A stretch of DNA of 64,000 nucleotides from contig CACOSI010000004.1 in NCBI GenBank assembly GCA_902629855.1, forward strand, positions 1-64,000, read 5' to 3'. The stretch's first letter is position 1, and each line of letters begins with the position of its first letter. Of this stretch, positions 36,584-44,944 are shown one piece after another. The notes beneath the pieces are model-generated. The model did no database searches and was not told the origin of the DNA. It was given only the letters and a program-made list of their open reading frames with translations. The position numbers were made by a program, and so were the translations under genes. The stretch comes from an uncultured Fidelibacterota bacterium. GTDB lineage: Bacteria; Fidelibacterota; Marinisomatia; Marinisomatales; Marinisomataceae.

Positions 36584-36898
36584 ATGATCATTATTAAAAC
36601 AACAACAGACAGTCATAAAGTTATGAAGATGATAGCTAATACTCTTCTAAATGAAAAATTAGCTGCATGCGTCAATATGATTCCAAGAATGAGATCTAAA
36701 TATGTAATGGATGGTAGAATAACGGAATCAAGAGAGGTGATCTTATTAATTAAAACAAATGAACAATTTGAAGATAAAGTTTATGGAGTCATAAAAGATT
36801 TACATAATTATGAAATTCCTGAAATATCCACTTTAAAGACCTCTAAAGTTGATAAAGATTATGAAAAATGGCTTAATGGTTTCGTTGGAGGTAAATAA
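36584..36898 (+). CDS. cutA: CutA divalent-cation tolerance family protein
   Basis: ATG 36584 gives 104 aa matching CutA length; the upstream in-frame TTG 36563 would lie inside the DUF885 gene and is rejected. Motifs: TTTDSHKVMKMIANTLLNEKLAACVNMIP, the VILLIKTNEQFEDKVYGVIKDLHNYEIPEI core and EKWLNGFV. CutA forms very stable PII-like trimers; its link to copper tolerance is weak and its true role is unsettled. It overlaps the next small ORF by one base (TAATG). Confidence 0.92.
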   Translation: MIIIKTTTDSHKVMKMIANTLLNEKLAACVNMIPRMRSKYVMDGRITESREVILLIKTNEQFEDKVYGVIKDLHNYEIPEISTLKTSKVDKDYEKWLNGFVGGK

Positions 36899-37026
36899 TG
36901 AGGTTAGAAGAATTATCTGAAAAAAAAATATTACAGATAGTTGTTTTCTCGTTAGTGATCATAATGTTAGCAACTATACTTGTAGTTTTATTGATTAAAT
37001 ATCCTCAATTATCAATTGGTGTTTAA
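36898..37026 (+). CDS. 42-aa single-TM microprotein downstream of cutA
   Basis: The ATG overlaps the cutA stop codon (TAATG) and is preceded by GGAGG at a good distance, a strong ribosome-binding context. The 42 residues consist of a charged N-terminus (MRLEELSEKKILQ) and one hydrophobic helix (IVVFSLVIIMLATILVVLLI). No family was recognised. Confidence 0.6.
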   Translation: MRLEELSEKKILQIVVFSLVIIMLATILVVLLIKYPQLSIGV

Positions 37027-37041
37027 GCAAGGCTATAAGAT

Positions 37042-38106
37042 TTGAAAAACTACAAGCTATTTTTTTTAGGCATTACTTTAGTTCTACTTTTTTTCTTATA
37101 TCAAAAATCAGATGAAATTGAAAAAAAGATTTATCCAATCTTTGTTCAGCAGTTGGTAGACATTCCTGAAAACCCCAAAAATGTTTTAAGAATTGTTTTT
37201 ACTGGAGTAAGTACGCCTTTAACGCCTCATATTGCTCAACAAAGCGTTGTTCTAGATATAAATGGAAGTATTTATGTTTTTGATGTTGGTGCCCGTTCTG
37301 TGGCTAATTTTATATCTCAGGGAACACTAGATGCAGCAAAAATTAAAGCAGTATTTATAACTCATACTCATTCTGATCATATAAGTGGTTTAGGTGAGTT
37401 GATACTTGCTTCATGGGTAAGAGGAAGAACAAATAGTTTAGATGTCTTTGGAGCTGGAAGTGAGTTAAAAAATGTTGTTGATGGTTTTAATTTAGCTTAC
37501 CAGTCAGATCGAGAGCACCGAGTTATTCATCATGGTGAAAAATTTTTGAAAGAAGAAAATGGTTTACTAGCTCCTAAAACATTCGAAATTCCAGAGGAAG
37601 AAACGACAATTTATTTTGACGAAAACATTTCTGTAAATGCTTTTAAAGTTCCTCATGGTCCTGTACAAGGAGCAGTTGGATATAGAATTATTTGCGGAGA
37701 CAGATCAATTATTATTAGTGGCGATACAGCTTTAATGGAAGATTATACATTTGTGAATGGTGTAGATGTATTAATTCATGAAGGTATTTTTAATGAAGAA
37801 AGTGAAAAAGTAAGTCAAGCAGCTTATCAGCTTGGAAACGAAAGAATTGGTAAAGTTTTTGAGGACATACAGGATTATCATACCAATTTACTAGATTCTG
37901 ATAATGAGCCTGGTTTAATATCGAAATTAAAGGACTTAGATGTAGGTATACTGGCATTGATTCATATCATACCCGATAAAGATAATTTAATAATTAAAAG
38001 AGCCTTAAAACGGTTTATAAAGCAATCACCATTAGAGACAGTTGTAGTTAATGATAACATGGTAATGCTTTTACCTTTAAATTCAGACAAAATAATCATA
38101 CGATGA
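37042..38106 (+). CDS. Membrane-anchored metallo-beta-lactamase fold hydrolase
   Basis: This 354-aa protein starts at TTG and has an N-terminal hydrophobic anchor (LFFLGITLVLLFFLY). The MBL domain carries HTHSDH (residues 108-113), followed by DVFGAGSELKNVV, VPHGPVQGAVGYRI, IIISGDTALMEDY and LIHEGIF, similar to arylsulfatase/RNase Z-like hydrolases. The active site probably faces the periplasm. The substrate is unknown. The stop overlaps the nitroreductase ATG by 4 nt. Confidence 0.82.
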   Translation: MKNYKLFFLGITLVLLFFLYQKSDEIEKKIYPIFVQQLVDIPENPKNVLRIVFTGVSTPLTPHIAQQSVVLDINGSIYVFDVGARSVANFISQGTLDAAKIKAVFITHTHSDHISGLGELILASWVRGRTNSLDVFGAGSELKNVVDGFNLAYQSDREHRVIHHGEKFLKEENGLLAPKTFEIPEEETTIYFDENISVNAFKVPHGPVQGAVGYRIICGDRSIIISGDTALMEDYTFVNGVDVLIHEGIFNEESEKVSQAAYQLGNERIGKVFEDIQDYHTNLLDSDNEPGLISKLKDLDVGILALIHIIPDKDNLIIKRALKRFIKQSPLETVVVNDNMVMLLPLNSDKIIIR

Positions 38107-38744
38107 ATATAATAGATAGCTTAAAATGGAGATACGCAACTACTGATTTTGACTCGTCAAAAAAGTTATCAGATGAACAGTTAGAAAATTTAAAAAAAAT
38201 TGTACGTTTATCACCGTCTTCATGGGGATTTCAGTTTTACAAAATTATCGTTGTAGAAGATCAAGATTTAAAGAAAAAACTTTTACCAGCTGCGTATAAT
38301 CAAAGCCAAATTACCGATTGTTCTCATTTATTTATTTTTTGTAGCTATAAAGAAGTGTTTGAAAGTGATATTGATAAGTTAATTGCCGATATGCATGAAA
38401 CAAGGAAAAATGATAAAGATTATGATGAAAAAGGCATAAATAGCTACGGAGAAGGTTCAAAGGATATAATATTGAAGATGGATAAGGCAAAGCAGCTAGA
38501 ATGGCTAAAAAAGCAGTGCTACATCGCTTTAGGACAGTTAATGGTAGGATGTGCTGAAATGCGAGTTGATGCATGCCCTATGGAGGGTTTCAAAAACGAG
38601 GAATTTGATGAAATTTTAGATTTAAAAGATAAGAATTTGCTTACGGCAGTAATTTTACCAGTTGGTTTTAGAACATCAAAAGATAAATATCAATATAGAT
38701 CAAAGTTTAGAAAACCTTCAAAAGACTTGTTTGAGGATATATAA
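38103..38744 (+). CDS. Nitroreductase family NAD(P)H-dependent oxidoreductase
   Basis: This 213-aa FMN enzyme has N-terminal LKWRYATTDFDSSKKLSDEQ, LSPSSWGFQFYKIIVVED and CYIALGQLMVGCAEMRVDACPMEGF, matching the NfsB/YfkO type of nitroreductase. Substrates are probably quinones or nitroaromatics. It is translationally coupled to the upstream MBL hydrolase gene. Confidence 0.9.
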   Translation: MNIIDSLKWRYATTDFDSSKKLSDEQLENLKKIVRLSPSSWGFQFYKIIVVEDQDLKKKLLPAAYNQSQITDCSHLFIFCSYKEVFESDIDKLIADMHETRKNDKDYDEKGINSYGEGSKDIILKMDKAKQLEWLKKQCYIALGQLMVGCAEMRVDACPMEGFKNEEFDEILDLKDKNLLTAVILPVGFRTSKDKYQYRSKFRKPSKDLFEDI

Positions 38745-38777
38745 ATTTGTTATTGGATAGTTAACTAAGTATATTTT

Positions 38778-39200
38778 ATGATGAATAAGAAAAATTTTCA
38801 CCTTTTGATTGCAGCAACATTAATGTTTTCCACTGCTACTTTTCATCAGGTCAAATTCAAAGATATTAATGATTCTATTGTGGTCAGAAATCCAAATCCT
38901 TCTTTTACTAAAGATACTATTACTGCAGCAGATTTTAAGGGAGCTGGAGTCACAATATTCACTGCACCATGGTGTAGATACTGTAAAGGAGCAAAAATCC
39001 TTCTAAATCAAGAAAACATCCCTTTTAAAGAAGTAGATGTAGAAGATTATAAAGTTTCAAGAGCTAAACTTAAAAAAATTGGATTCGATGATTTTTATGT
39101 TCCTCAAATCTTTGTTGATGGTGTAGCTATTGGCGGATTTTCAGATTTGAAAAAAATACTGGGTAGCGATATGCCAGTTCCTGAAAAAAGTTCATTATAA
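38778..39200 (+). CDS. Exported glutaredoxin-like protein
   Basis: This 140-aa protein has an N-terminal hydrophobic segment that may be a signal peptide or anchor (FHLLIAATLMFSTATF). A glutaredoxin domain follows with FTAPWCRYCKGAKILL (CxxC at 66-69), VDVEDYKVSRAKL, VPQIFVDGVAIGGFSDL. A TATATT (38770-38775) is immediately upstream, so translation may begin at the second ATG (38781) on a leaderless message. It would act in thiol reduction, perhaps extracytoplasmic, which is unusual for glutaredoxins. Confidence 0.8.
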   Translation: MMNKKNFHLLIAATLMFSTATFHQVKFKDINDSIVVRNPNPSFTKDTITAADFKGAGVTIFTAPWCRYCKGAKILLNQENIPFKEVDVEDYKVSRAKLKKIGFDDFYVPQIFVDGVAIGGFSDLKKILGSDMPVPEKSSL

Positions 39201-39236
39201 ATTCTCTATTTTATTTCAGACAAATAATTTTTTACC

Positions 39237-39242
39237 TATATT
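39237..39242 (+). promoter_or_regulatory. -10-like TATATT before rmuC
   Basis: TATATT ends 3 nt before ATG 39246 but 9 nt before the in-frame ATG 39252. Initiation at the usual distance would lie between them, suggesting that the second ATG is the true, leaderless start. Confidence 0.35.
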
Positions 39243-39245
39243 GAC

Positions 39246-40370
39246 ATGACTATGCAAACCCTTTTAATTACATTTATAATCCTTCTTTTTGTTGCACTTT
39301 GTGTGATAGGATACAATTTTTATCAATTGAGCAAAAAAAATTCAACTAATATTGCAGTAGATGCAGCAAAAAAAGCGCTGGATGAAGTATTAAAGCAAAA
39401 TGCTGAGCTTCAAAAGAAGGATTGGGATGGCTACAAGAAGGACTTAGACTTAACACTTACTCCGGTAAAAAAATCATTAGAAGATTTACAGAAAAACATT
39501 ACAGAGGTTGAAAAAGATCGCGTTGAAGATAAGGGTAAGCTTGACGAAAAATTAAAAGATTTAATTGGTACTACTGAAAGTTTAAGCAGAGCTCTTACTT
39601 CAAGTTCTGATACTGGAGATCTAGGAGAAACAATTTTACGAAATTTGGTTGAAAAAGCTGGAATGATAAAGTATATCGATTTTATGGAGCAAACATCAGT
39701 AGGTAATAGAAGTATACCTGATATGATAATAAATTTACCTGGTGGTGGTAAAATTCCTATAGATTCAAAGCTATCATTAGAATCATTTGATAAAGCAATG
39801 AATGAATCCGATAAAACTCAGCGTAAAGCTCTCGAGGAAAAGCATGCCAATAACTGTAGGGCGTTAATGCGCAATCTTTCAAAACAAGAATATCACAAGC
39901 AGTTTGACGGACCTATAGAGTTTGTGGTTATGTTTATTGGAAGTGAACCAGCGTATCAAATGGCATTAAAACATGATGGAAAATTGTTTTTAGATGGTGC
40001 AGATAAAAAAGTATTTGTTGTTTCTCCATTATCTCTATTACCACTTCTGAGCTTAGTTTCAGAAGCTTGGAGGCAGTTTAAGCTAAGTACTAATGCAAAT
40101 CAAGCTATTCAAATAGCAAAAGACTTGAGTGATCGTTTAAAAATTTATGAAGAAAAATATGAAGCGGTGGGTAGTAAAATTTTAGCACTAGGAAAAGCAT
40201 ATAATTCTTCTGTTTCATCTTATAATGCTAGATTAAAGCCTTCAGTAAGAAATCTTCAAAAATTACAAGGAAAGCCTCAAGATTTGATTGATATGGAAAG
40301 TGTACCTGTTGATGTGACTCCAGTAATTGAAAGAATTGAAGCTGAAAATGACAAAGAAGAAGATGTTTAA
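39246..40370 (+). CDS. rmuC: DNA recombination protein RmuC
   Basis: This 374-aa protein has an N-terminal membrane anchor (LLITFIILLFVALCVIGYNF), a long coiled coil (about 30-115) and the RmuC nuclease-like domain: GDLGETILRNLVEKAGM, PDMIINLPGGGKIPIDSKLSLESF, PIEFVVMFIGSEPAYQMAL and VVSPLSLLPLLSLV. RmuC limits inversions at short inverted repeats and is related to the PD-(D/E)xK fold. The true start may be ATG 39252. It overlaps the DoxX-like gene. Confidence 0.93.
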   Translation: MTMQTLLITFIILLFVALCVIGYNFYQLSKKNSTNIAVDAAKKALDEVLKQNAELQKKDWDGYKKDLDLTLTPVKKSLEDLQKNITEVEKDRVEDKGKLDEKLKDLIGTTESLSRALTSSSDTGDLGETILRNLVEKAGMIKYIDFMEQTSVGNRSIPDMIINLPGGGKIPIDSKLSLESFDKAMNESDKTQRKALEEKHANNCRALMRNLSKQEYHKQFDGPIEFVVMFIGSEPAYQMALKHDGKLFLDGADKKVFVVSPLSLLPLLSLVSEAWRQFKLSTNANQAIQIAKDLSDRLKIYEEKYEAVGSKILALGKAYNSSVSSYNARLKPSVRNLQKLQGKPQDLIDMESVPVDVTPVIERIEAENDKEEDV

Positions 40371-40740
40371 TTTCGCTTTAATAGATTTATCTTTTTACAG
40401 AAAATTCTTCTTAGAATTAATGCGTTTGTTATTAATAGCTATATTTTTAAAAGCTGGACTTAATAAATTGCCTATAATCGACGGCCAAGGTCTGACAAAG
40501 GCTTTACCACTATTTCTAGTTTATTTAGTAGTGATTTTTGAGATAGTTGGACCAATTTTTCTAGCATTAGGTGTCAAGTTTAAAAAGTTGCAGCTTTTAG
40601 GATCATTAATGATTGCGATTGTAATGTTGGGTGCAACTTATATGAAATTTTTTGTGTGGGATTATGCACTTTTATCAAAAGATGTCATGTATCCATTTAC
40701 ATTATTTTTAATCTGTTCAATTTTTATTACTGAAGAATAA
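40363..40740 (+). CDS. DoxX-like membrane protein
   Basis: The start is placed at ATG 40363 (125 aa, 8-nt overlap with rmuC); ATG 40348 in the same frame is possible. Four hydrophobic helices include LLLIAIFLKAGLNKLPIIDGQG, LPLFLVYLVVIFEIVGPIFLALG, LLGSLMIAIVMLGATYMKF and YPFTLFLICSIFI, matching the DoxX/DoxD fold. Role unknown, probably redox or membrane related. A bidirectional terminator follows. Confidence 0.8.
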   Translation: MFNFALIDLSFYRKFFLELMRLLLIAIFLKAGLNKLPIIDGQGLTKALPLFLVYLVVIFEIVGPIFLALGVKFKKLQLLGSLMIAIVMLGATYMKFFVWDYALLSKDVMYPFTLFLICSIFITEE

Positions 40741-40751
40741 GTCATAAATGA

Positions 40752-40784
40752 AAAAAGGTGTCATCGACAAGACACCTTTTTCCG
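40752..40784. terminator. Bidirectional intrinsic terminator
   Basis: AAAAAGGTGTC (40752-40762) / GACACCTTTTT (40771-40781) with an 8-nt loop, flanked by A and T runs. It lies between the convergent DoxX-like gene and the minus-strand gene at 40807, and serves both. Confidence 0.9.
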
Positions 40785-40806
40785 TTATACCGAGGTAATG
40801 AGATAA

Positions 40807-41292
40807 CTATTTGGTATTGTAAGCAATAGCTTCGTCGTCATCGACTTCACTGAGTTGTGGTTCAGTTTCTTCAACTTCAACTACTTCTAAAACTATTTCA
40901 GTTTGCGTTACATTAAACGTTTCATGAACATAGTTTGTTGTATATAAATTTCCATTCCATTCAAAAGTTTGATTTGGTCCTAAAGCTGCTCTTGCAGTAA
41001 GGAAAGCATCATTAAAAGAGGGAACAGGGGTAGTTTCAATTTGATCAACATTAGTGTTTAATGTTGCCACTGCGTCTGTAGTCATGGCTTCATCATTGAC
41101 TGAATTACCCATATTTGCGTTATTAACTAATGAGGTAATTTCTACATCCACAGTGGCTTCATTGCTTAAGCTTTCTGAGGTAGCTACATCGGCAAGTTCA
41201 ACTTCTTCGGATTGATTATCCATTAGAAAAAACAGTGAACCGATACATAAAATTACAGCTGCTAATACGAATTTTTCAACATTATTATACAT
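40807..41292 (-). CDS. Membrane-anchored acidic protein with GPNQxFxWNGxxYTT motif
   Basis: This 161-aa protein has an N-terminal TM anchor (FVLAAVILCIGSLFFLM), a long Ser/Thr/Asp/Glu-rich linker (30-90) and a C-terminal module SFNDAFLTARAALGPNQTFEWNGNLYTTNYVHE, then an acidic tail. The same module occurs in the minus-strand protein at 44466. It is likely a periplasmic or surface protein. I recognise the motif as recurrent in FCB-group proteins but do not know its function. It shares the terminator at 40752 with its convergent neighbour. Confidence 0.65.
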   Translation of the reverse strand: MYNNVEKFVLAAVILCIGSLFFLMDNQSEEVELADVATSESLSNEATVDVEITSLVNNANMGNSVNDEAMTTDAVATLNTNVDQIETTPVPSFNDAFLTARAALGPNQTFEWNGNLYTTNYVHETFNVTQTEIVLEVVEVEETEPQLSEVDDDEAIAYNTK

Positions 41293-41380
41293 ATTTTTTA
41301 AACTCCATTTGTTATGCCTCTTAATGTCGCTTTCATACCTTATATACTTTTAAATTATAATTAGGTTTCCAAGTATTTTG

Positions 41381-41386
41381 TATATT
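41381..41386 (+). promoter_or_regulatory. -10-like TATATT before the aromatic hydroxylase
   Basis: TATATT ends 12 nt before ATG 41399 and lies inside the TTG-extended frame (TTG 41378). This argues against the longer start and for a short leader of about 6 nt. Confidence 0.4.
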
Positions 41387-41398
41387 CATAGCCTAATC

Positions 41399-43126
41399 AT
41401 GAGTGAATTCAAAATAGAACTAAATTCAATTACAAAAAAACTTCCCAAGCATTTACAAAAGTACATAGTCAAACAACCATACGCTGAGTACACTGCTCAA
41501 GATCAGGCTGTTTGGAGATATGTAATGAAGGCAAATATTGATTATTTACAACATGTTGCCCATGAAAGCTTCTTACCAGGTTTAGCAAAATCTGGAATAA
41601 CTACTGATGAAATTCCTCAAATGGAAGGTATGAACCGAATTCTCAAAGATATTGGTTGGGCAGCTGTGGCCGTTGATGGATTTATTCCACCAGCAGTATT
41701 TATGGAATTTCAAGCAAATAATGTTTTAGTTATTTCAGCTGATATAAGAACAATTGAACACATAAAATATACACCAGCACCAGATATTATTCATGAGTCA
41801 GCTGGTCATGCACCAATCATAGCCAAAAAAGAATATTCTAACTATTTAAAGGTTTTTGGTGAAATCGGCGCCAAAGCTATTTCTAAACCAATTGATGACC
41901 AATTATTTAAAGCAATTAGGCATTTATCAATTCTCAAAGAAAACCCTAATTCTTCAAAAAAAGAAATTGATTCAGCTACTGAAACAGTTGAGCATTTACA
42001 AAAAAATATAGGTCAACTTTCTGAAATGGCTAAAGTAAGAAATTTACATTGGTGGACTGTTGAATATGGATTAATTGGAACTTTAGAAAATCCTAAGATT
42101 TATGGAGCTGGGCTTTTGTCTTCAATTTCGGAGTCTCAAGAATGTTTAGAACCAGATATTTCAAAAATACCTTACAGCTTAAAAGCTGCAGAAGTGAATT
42201 TTGATATTACAACAGCGCAACCACAACTTTTTGTAACTGAATCGTTTAAACAATTAAATGATGTTCTCGAAGAGTTTGCAAGCACAATGGCATTTAAAAC
42301 AGGTGGATTAAGTGGTATAAATAAACTTATTGAATCTGAAAAATTAGGTACAGTTCAATTAAGTTCAGGATTACAAATATCAGGAATATTTGCCTGGGTT
42401 TTACACGAAAATAATCAACCTATTTATTTTCAATCATCTGGTCCGTCTTCCTTATCTTGTGATAATAAAGAATTAAACGGTCATGATAAATCTTACCATC
42501 AAGATGGTTTTGGTAGTCCTGTTGGATCTATAGTAGGATTAGAAAAGTCCTTACAGGATTGTTCAGACGAGGAATTGGCAAAAATAGGCATTATAGTTAA
42601 TCAAAATATTGAAATTAATTTTGATAGCGGAGTACATATTAATGGTAAGCTAATATCAATGACCCGCTCAGTTAGTGGAAAGCTTCTTCTTTTAACTTTT
42701 GATGAATGTAAAGTTAAGCTAGATAAACAGAATTTATTCGAACCAGAATGGGGTACATATGATATGGCAGTTGGTGAAACTATCACTTCATGTTTTGCTG
42801 GTCCAGCCTCATATCAGTCATTTGAAGATGGTGGAGAATTGTCATCTGAAAAACCTGAAGCAATTATTTATTCAAAAGAGCAGTTAAATCTTCATAGTCA
42901 TTATAAAGAAGTAAAAAGCATGAGAGAAAATGAAAATATTGATTCAAAAAGATTGCATGAAATTTTTAAAAACCTACAAACTAATTATCCTAACGACTGG
43001 TTGTTGTCATTAGAAATTTTAGAATTAAGTAAAAATGATAAAGAATTTGCTCAAAAAATAACATTTTATCTTAAAAAACTAACAAACTTTAAAGGACTAG
43101 TTTCCAAGGGATTAGATCTTTATTAA
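41399..43126 (+). CDS. Pterin-dependent aromatic amino acid hydroxylase (long form)
   Basis: ATG 41399 gives 575 aa. The catalytic domain has the facial-triad histidines in HESAGHAPII (His132, His137) and a likely iron-ligand Glu222 in WWTVEYGLIG, followed by YGAGLLSSISES and FVTESFKQLNDVL. An insertion separates the His pair from the Glu compared with the short phenylalanine hydroxylase, as in the long bacterial form found in Bacteroidetes. The C-terminal ~250 residues include two halves (SGLQISGIFAWVLHENNQPIYF; GVHINGKLISMTRSVSGKLLLL) of unknown role. It probably converts Phe to Tyr. Confidence 0.87.
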   Translation: MSEFKIELNSITKKLPKHLQKYIVKQPYAEYTAQDQAVWRYVMKANIDYLQHVAHESFLPGLAKSGITTDEIPQMEGMNRILKDIGWAAVAVDGFIPPAVFMEFQANNVLVISADIRTIEHIKYTPAPDIIHESAGHAPIIAKKEYSNYLKVFGEIGAKAISKPIDDQLFKAIRHLSILKENPNSSKKEIDSATETVEHLQKNIGQLSEMAKVRNLHWWTVEYGLIGTLENPKIYGAGLLSSISESQECLEPDISKIPYSLKAAEVNFDITTAQPQLFVTESFKQLNDVLEEFASTMAFKTGGLSGINKLIESEKLGTVQLSSGLQISGIFAWVLHENNQPIYFQSSGPSSLSCDNKELNGHDKSYHQDGFGSPVGSIVGLEKSLQDCSDEELAKIGIIVNQNIEINFDSGVHINGKLISMTRSVSGKLLLLTFDECKVKLDKQNLFEPEWGTYDMAVGETITSCFAGPASYQSFEDGGELSSEKPEAIIYSKEQLNLHSHYKEVKSMRENENIDSKRLHEIFKNLQTNYPNDWLLSLEILELSKNDKEFAQKITFYLKKLTNFKGLVSKGLDLY

Positions 43127-43177
43127 TAATAATTATTTTTGAGTTTCTAATTATTTAATTCTTTTCTATTTTTGATT

Positions 43178-43459
43178 ATGGAAGAAACAATAGCAGTATC
43201 GGCATATCTTTTAGTTTGGGCTTTATTAACCATTAAATCATTTGATTTAGCTCAATCTTTAAGAGTTGCAATAAATAATGGTGATACAGTAAGACCAATA
43301 GCTAAAGCTTTTACATCTTTTTTTTGTATTATAGTTGGGTTGCTTTTTATGCAAACTCACTTATGGTTTGATATTTGGGACAGTATTGTTGTCTATGCAA
43401 TTCATCTCTTTATCGTTGGATATCAAATGGTAATGATTTGGTACCCAAAACCTGAATAA
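43178..43459 (+). CDS. Small membrane protein of unknown function
   Basis: ATG 43178 is preferred over the in-frame TTG 43172; the product has 93 aa. Three hydrophobic helices: TIAVSAYLLVWALLTIKSF, AKAFTSFFCIIVGLLFMQTHLWF and IVVYAIHLFIVGYQMVMIW. No family was recognised. It lies 4 nt upstream of the reductase and is probably cotranscribed with it. Confidence 0.65.
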   Translation: MEETIAVSAYLLVWALLTIKSFDLAQSLRVAINNGDTVRPIAKAFTSFFCIIVGLLFMQTHLWFDIWDSIVVYAIHLFIVGYQMVMIWYPKPE

Positions 43460-43463
43460 TATT

Positions 43464-44462
43464 ATGATGGAAAAAGTTTTTGTTAGTGGTGGATCTGGAT
43501 TCATCTCACTACATCTAATCTCAAAGCTCATTCAAGAGGGCTATAAAGTACGTACGTCTCTACGCTCATTAGATAGAAAGCAAGAAGTCATTGATGCAGT
43601 TGAAAAAGAAGTATCAACGGAAGGCATGCTTGAATTCTGTGAACTTGATTTATTAAAAGACGAAGGATGGGATGAAGCTGTTGCTGGATGTGATTATGTT
43701 CAACATATTGCCTCACCAATTCCAACAAGTAGTTCAAATGATTATGATGTTGTTGTAAAACCTGCAGTAAACGGTATAAAACTATGCCTTAACGCAGCTT
43801 TAAAGAATAATGTCAAACGTTTTGTAATGACATCCTCAGTTGCAGCGGTAGGGGGGTCAAATCACAAAAATGAATATGATGATACTGATTGGACTGATTT
43901 ATCAATGGATGTTGCTCCCTATCAAACTAGTAAAACCAAAGCTGAACAATATTTATGGGATTTTATGAAAGAGAACGAAGGAAAAACTGATATGGAAGCT
44001 GTTGCAATTAATCCGTCCATGGTTTTTGGAAGTTCATTATCTGATGATATTGGTGCTTCAAATTTGGTTATTAAGCGTTTAATTGACGGATCATTACCTG
44101 TAACGTTAAATATTTGTATCAATATCGTTCATATTAAAGATGTTGCTGATATGCATTTTGAAGCGATGATTAATGATAAGGCTCCTGGAAAACGCTTTAT
44201 TGCATCAAATAATCATATGTTTTTCCCTGAAATTGCCAAAGTACTCAATGATAATGGCTATAAAGCACCAAAAATTAAATTACCATCACTTTTAGCACGT
44301 ATATTTTCCATTTTTGATAAGCAGATTAAACATTTTGTAAATGACATCGACATTCTACGTGTATATCATGCAAATAATGCAAAAAATATATTAGGGTGGA
44401 ATTTTAGGTCCTCAGAGTCAGCGATTATTGATGCTGCTAAGCAAATAAAAACATTATTATAA
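43464..44462 (+). CDS. NAD(P)-dependent epimerase/dihydroflavonol-reductase-like oxidoreductase
   Basis: This 332-aa extended short-chain dehydrogenase has a Rossmann N-terminus KVFVSGGSGFISLHLISKLI (the usual GxxGxxG reads GGSGFIS), IASPIPTSSSNDYD, catalytic Ser in VMTSSVAAVGG and YQTSK (YxxxK), and AINPSMVFG. It is related to eukaryotic dihydroflavonol-4-reductase and bacterial aldehyde reductases. Substrate unknown. Its 3' end meets the convergent gene at 44466 with a 3-nt gap. Confidence 0.88.
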   Translation: MMEKVFVSGGSGFISLHLISKLIQEGYKVRTSLRSLDRKQEVIDAVEKEVSTEGMLEFCELDLLKDEGWDEAVAGCDYVQHIASPIPTSSSNDYDVVVKPAVNGIKLCLNAALKNNVKRFVMTSSVAAVGGSNHKNEYDDTDWTDLSMDVAPYQTSKTKAEQYLWDFMKENEGKTDMEAVAINPSMVFGSSLSDDIGASNLVIKRLIDGSLPVTLNICINIVHIKDVADMHFEAMINDKAPGKRFIASNNHMFFPEIAKVLNDNGYKAPKIKLPSLLARIFSIFDKQIKHFVNDIDILRVYHANNAKNILGWNFRSSESAIIDAAKQIKTLL

Positions 44463-44465
44463 TTT

Positions 44466-44855
44466 TTATTTCTTAGCTACTTCGTTTAAGAACGAATAAT
44501 CAATTTCAAATAAATCACTATCTTTAAAAGATCTAACAGCGATCATATCTGTAAAACGTTCATCAGTTTTATATGTATTACTTTCTTTATCAATTTTCAC
44601 AACTTCATCAGCAATAACAATAATTGTCTCATAATAATAGTTTGTTGTATAATATTTATTATTCCATTTAAATATTTGACCAGGTCCTTTTTCCTTTCTT
44701 GCTTGTCTAAAAGCTTCTGAAAAAGATTGTAATCCTTCAGCTCTATATTCATTTACATAATAGGTTCTTTGAATCATTCCATCCGCATCGATTTGTTGAT
44801 TGTCTTTTATATCATTAGAAGTGAAAGCAAGAAAGATAAATAAATTTGTTAGCAT
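44466..44855 (-). CDS. Exported protein with GPGxxFxWNNxYYTT motif
   Basis: The start at 44855 is chosen because AAGGAG lies 5 nt upstream on the minus strand and the resulting 129-aa protein begins with a signal-like segment (MLTNLFIFLAFTSND). An in-frame start 27 nt upstream is less likely. The core SFSEAFRQARKEKGPGQIFKWNNKYYTTNYYYE matches the module of the protein at 40807. The C-terminus is mixed charged. Function unknown. It is convergent with the reductase gene and divergent from the RNA element at 44945. Confidence 0.68.
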   Translation of the reverse strand: MLTNLFIFLAFTSNDIKDNQQIDADGMIQRTYYVNEYRAEGLQSFSEAFRQARKEKGPGQIFKWNNKYYTTNYYYETIIVIADEVVKIDKESNTYKTDERFTDMIAVRSFKDSDLFEIDYSFLNEVAKK

Positions 44856-44911
44856 AAATGCTCCTTTTTGAGTTATCCTCAAAATTCTTTCTCAATTTCT
44901 TTACAATTAAT

Positions 44912-44938
44912 TTGAAATTATGTTCCTTAATTTATAAA
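44912..44938 (+). promoter_or_regulatory. Possible promoter of the structured RNA
   Basis: TTGAAA (44912-44917) and TATAAA (44933-44938) are separated by 15 nt, somewhat short. Initiation would fall near 44945, just before the first stem of the RNA. Confidence 0.35.
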
Positions 44939-44944
44939 TTTGGA

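Noticed and set aside
41378..41398. TTG-extended start of the aromatic hydroxylase
   Set aside because: A -10-like TATATT lies inside the extension and ATG 41399 gives a normal N-terminus.
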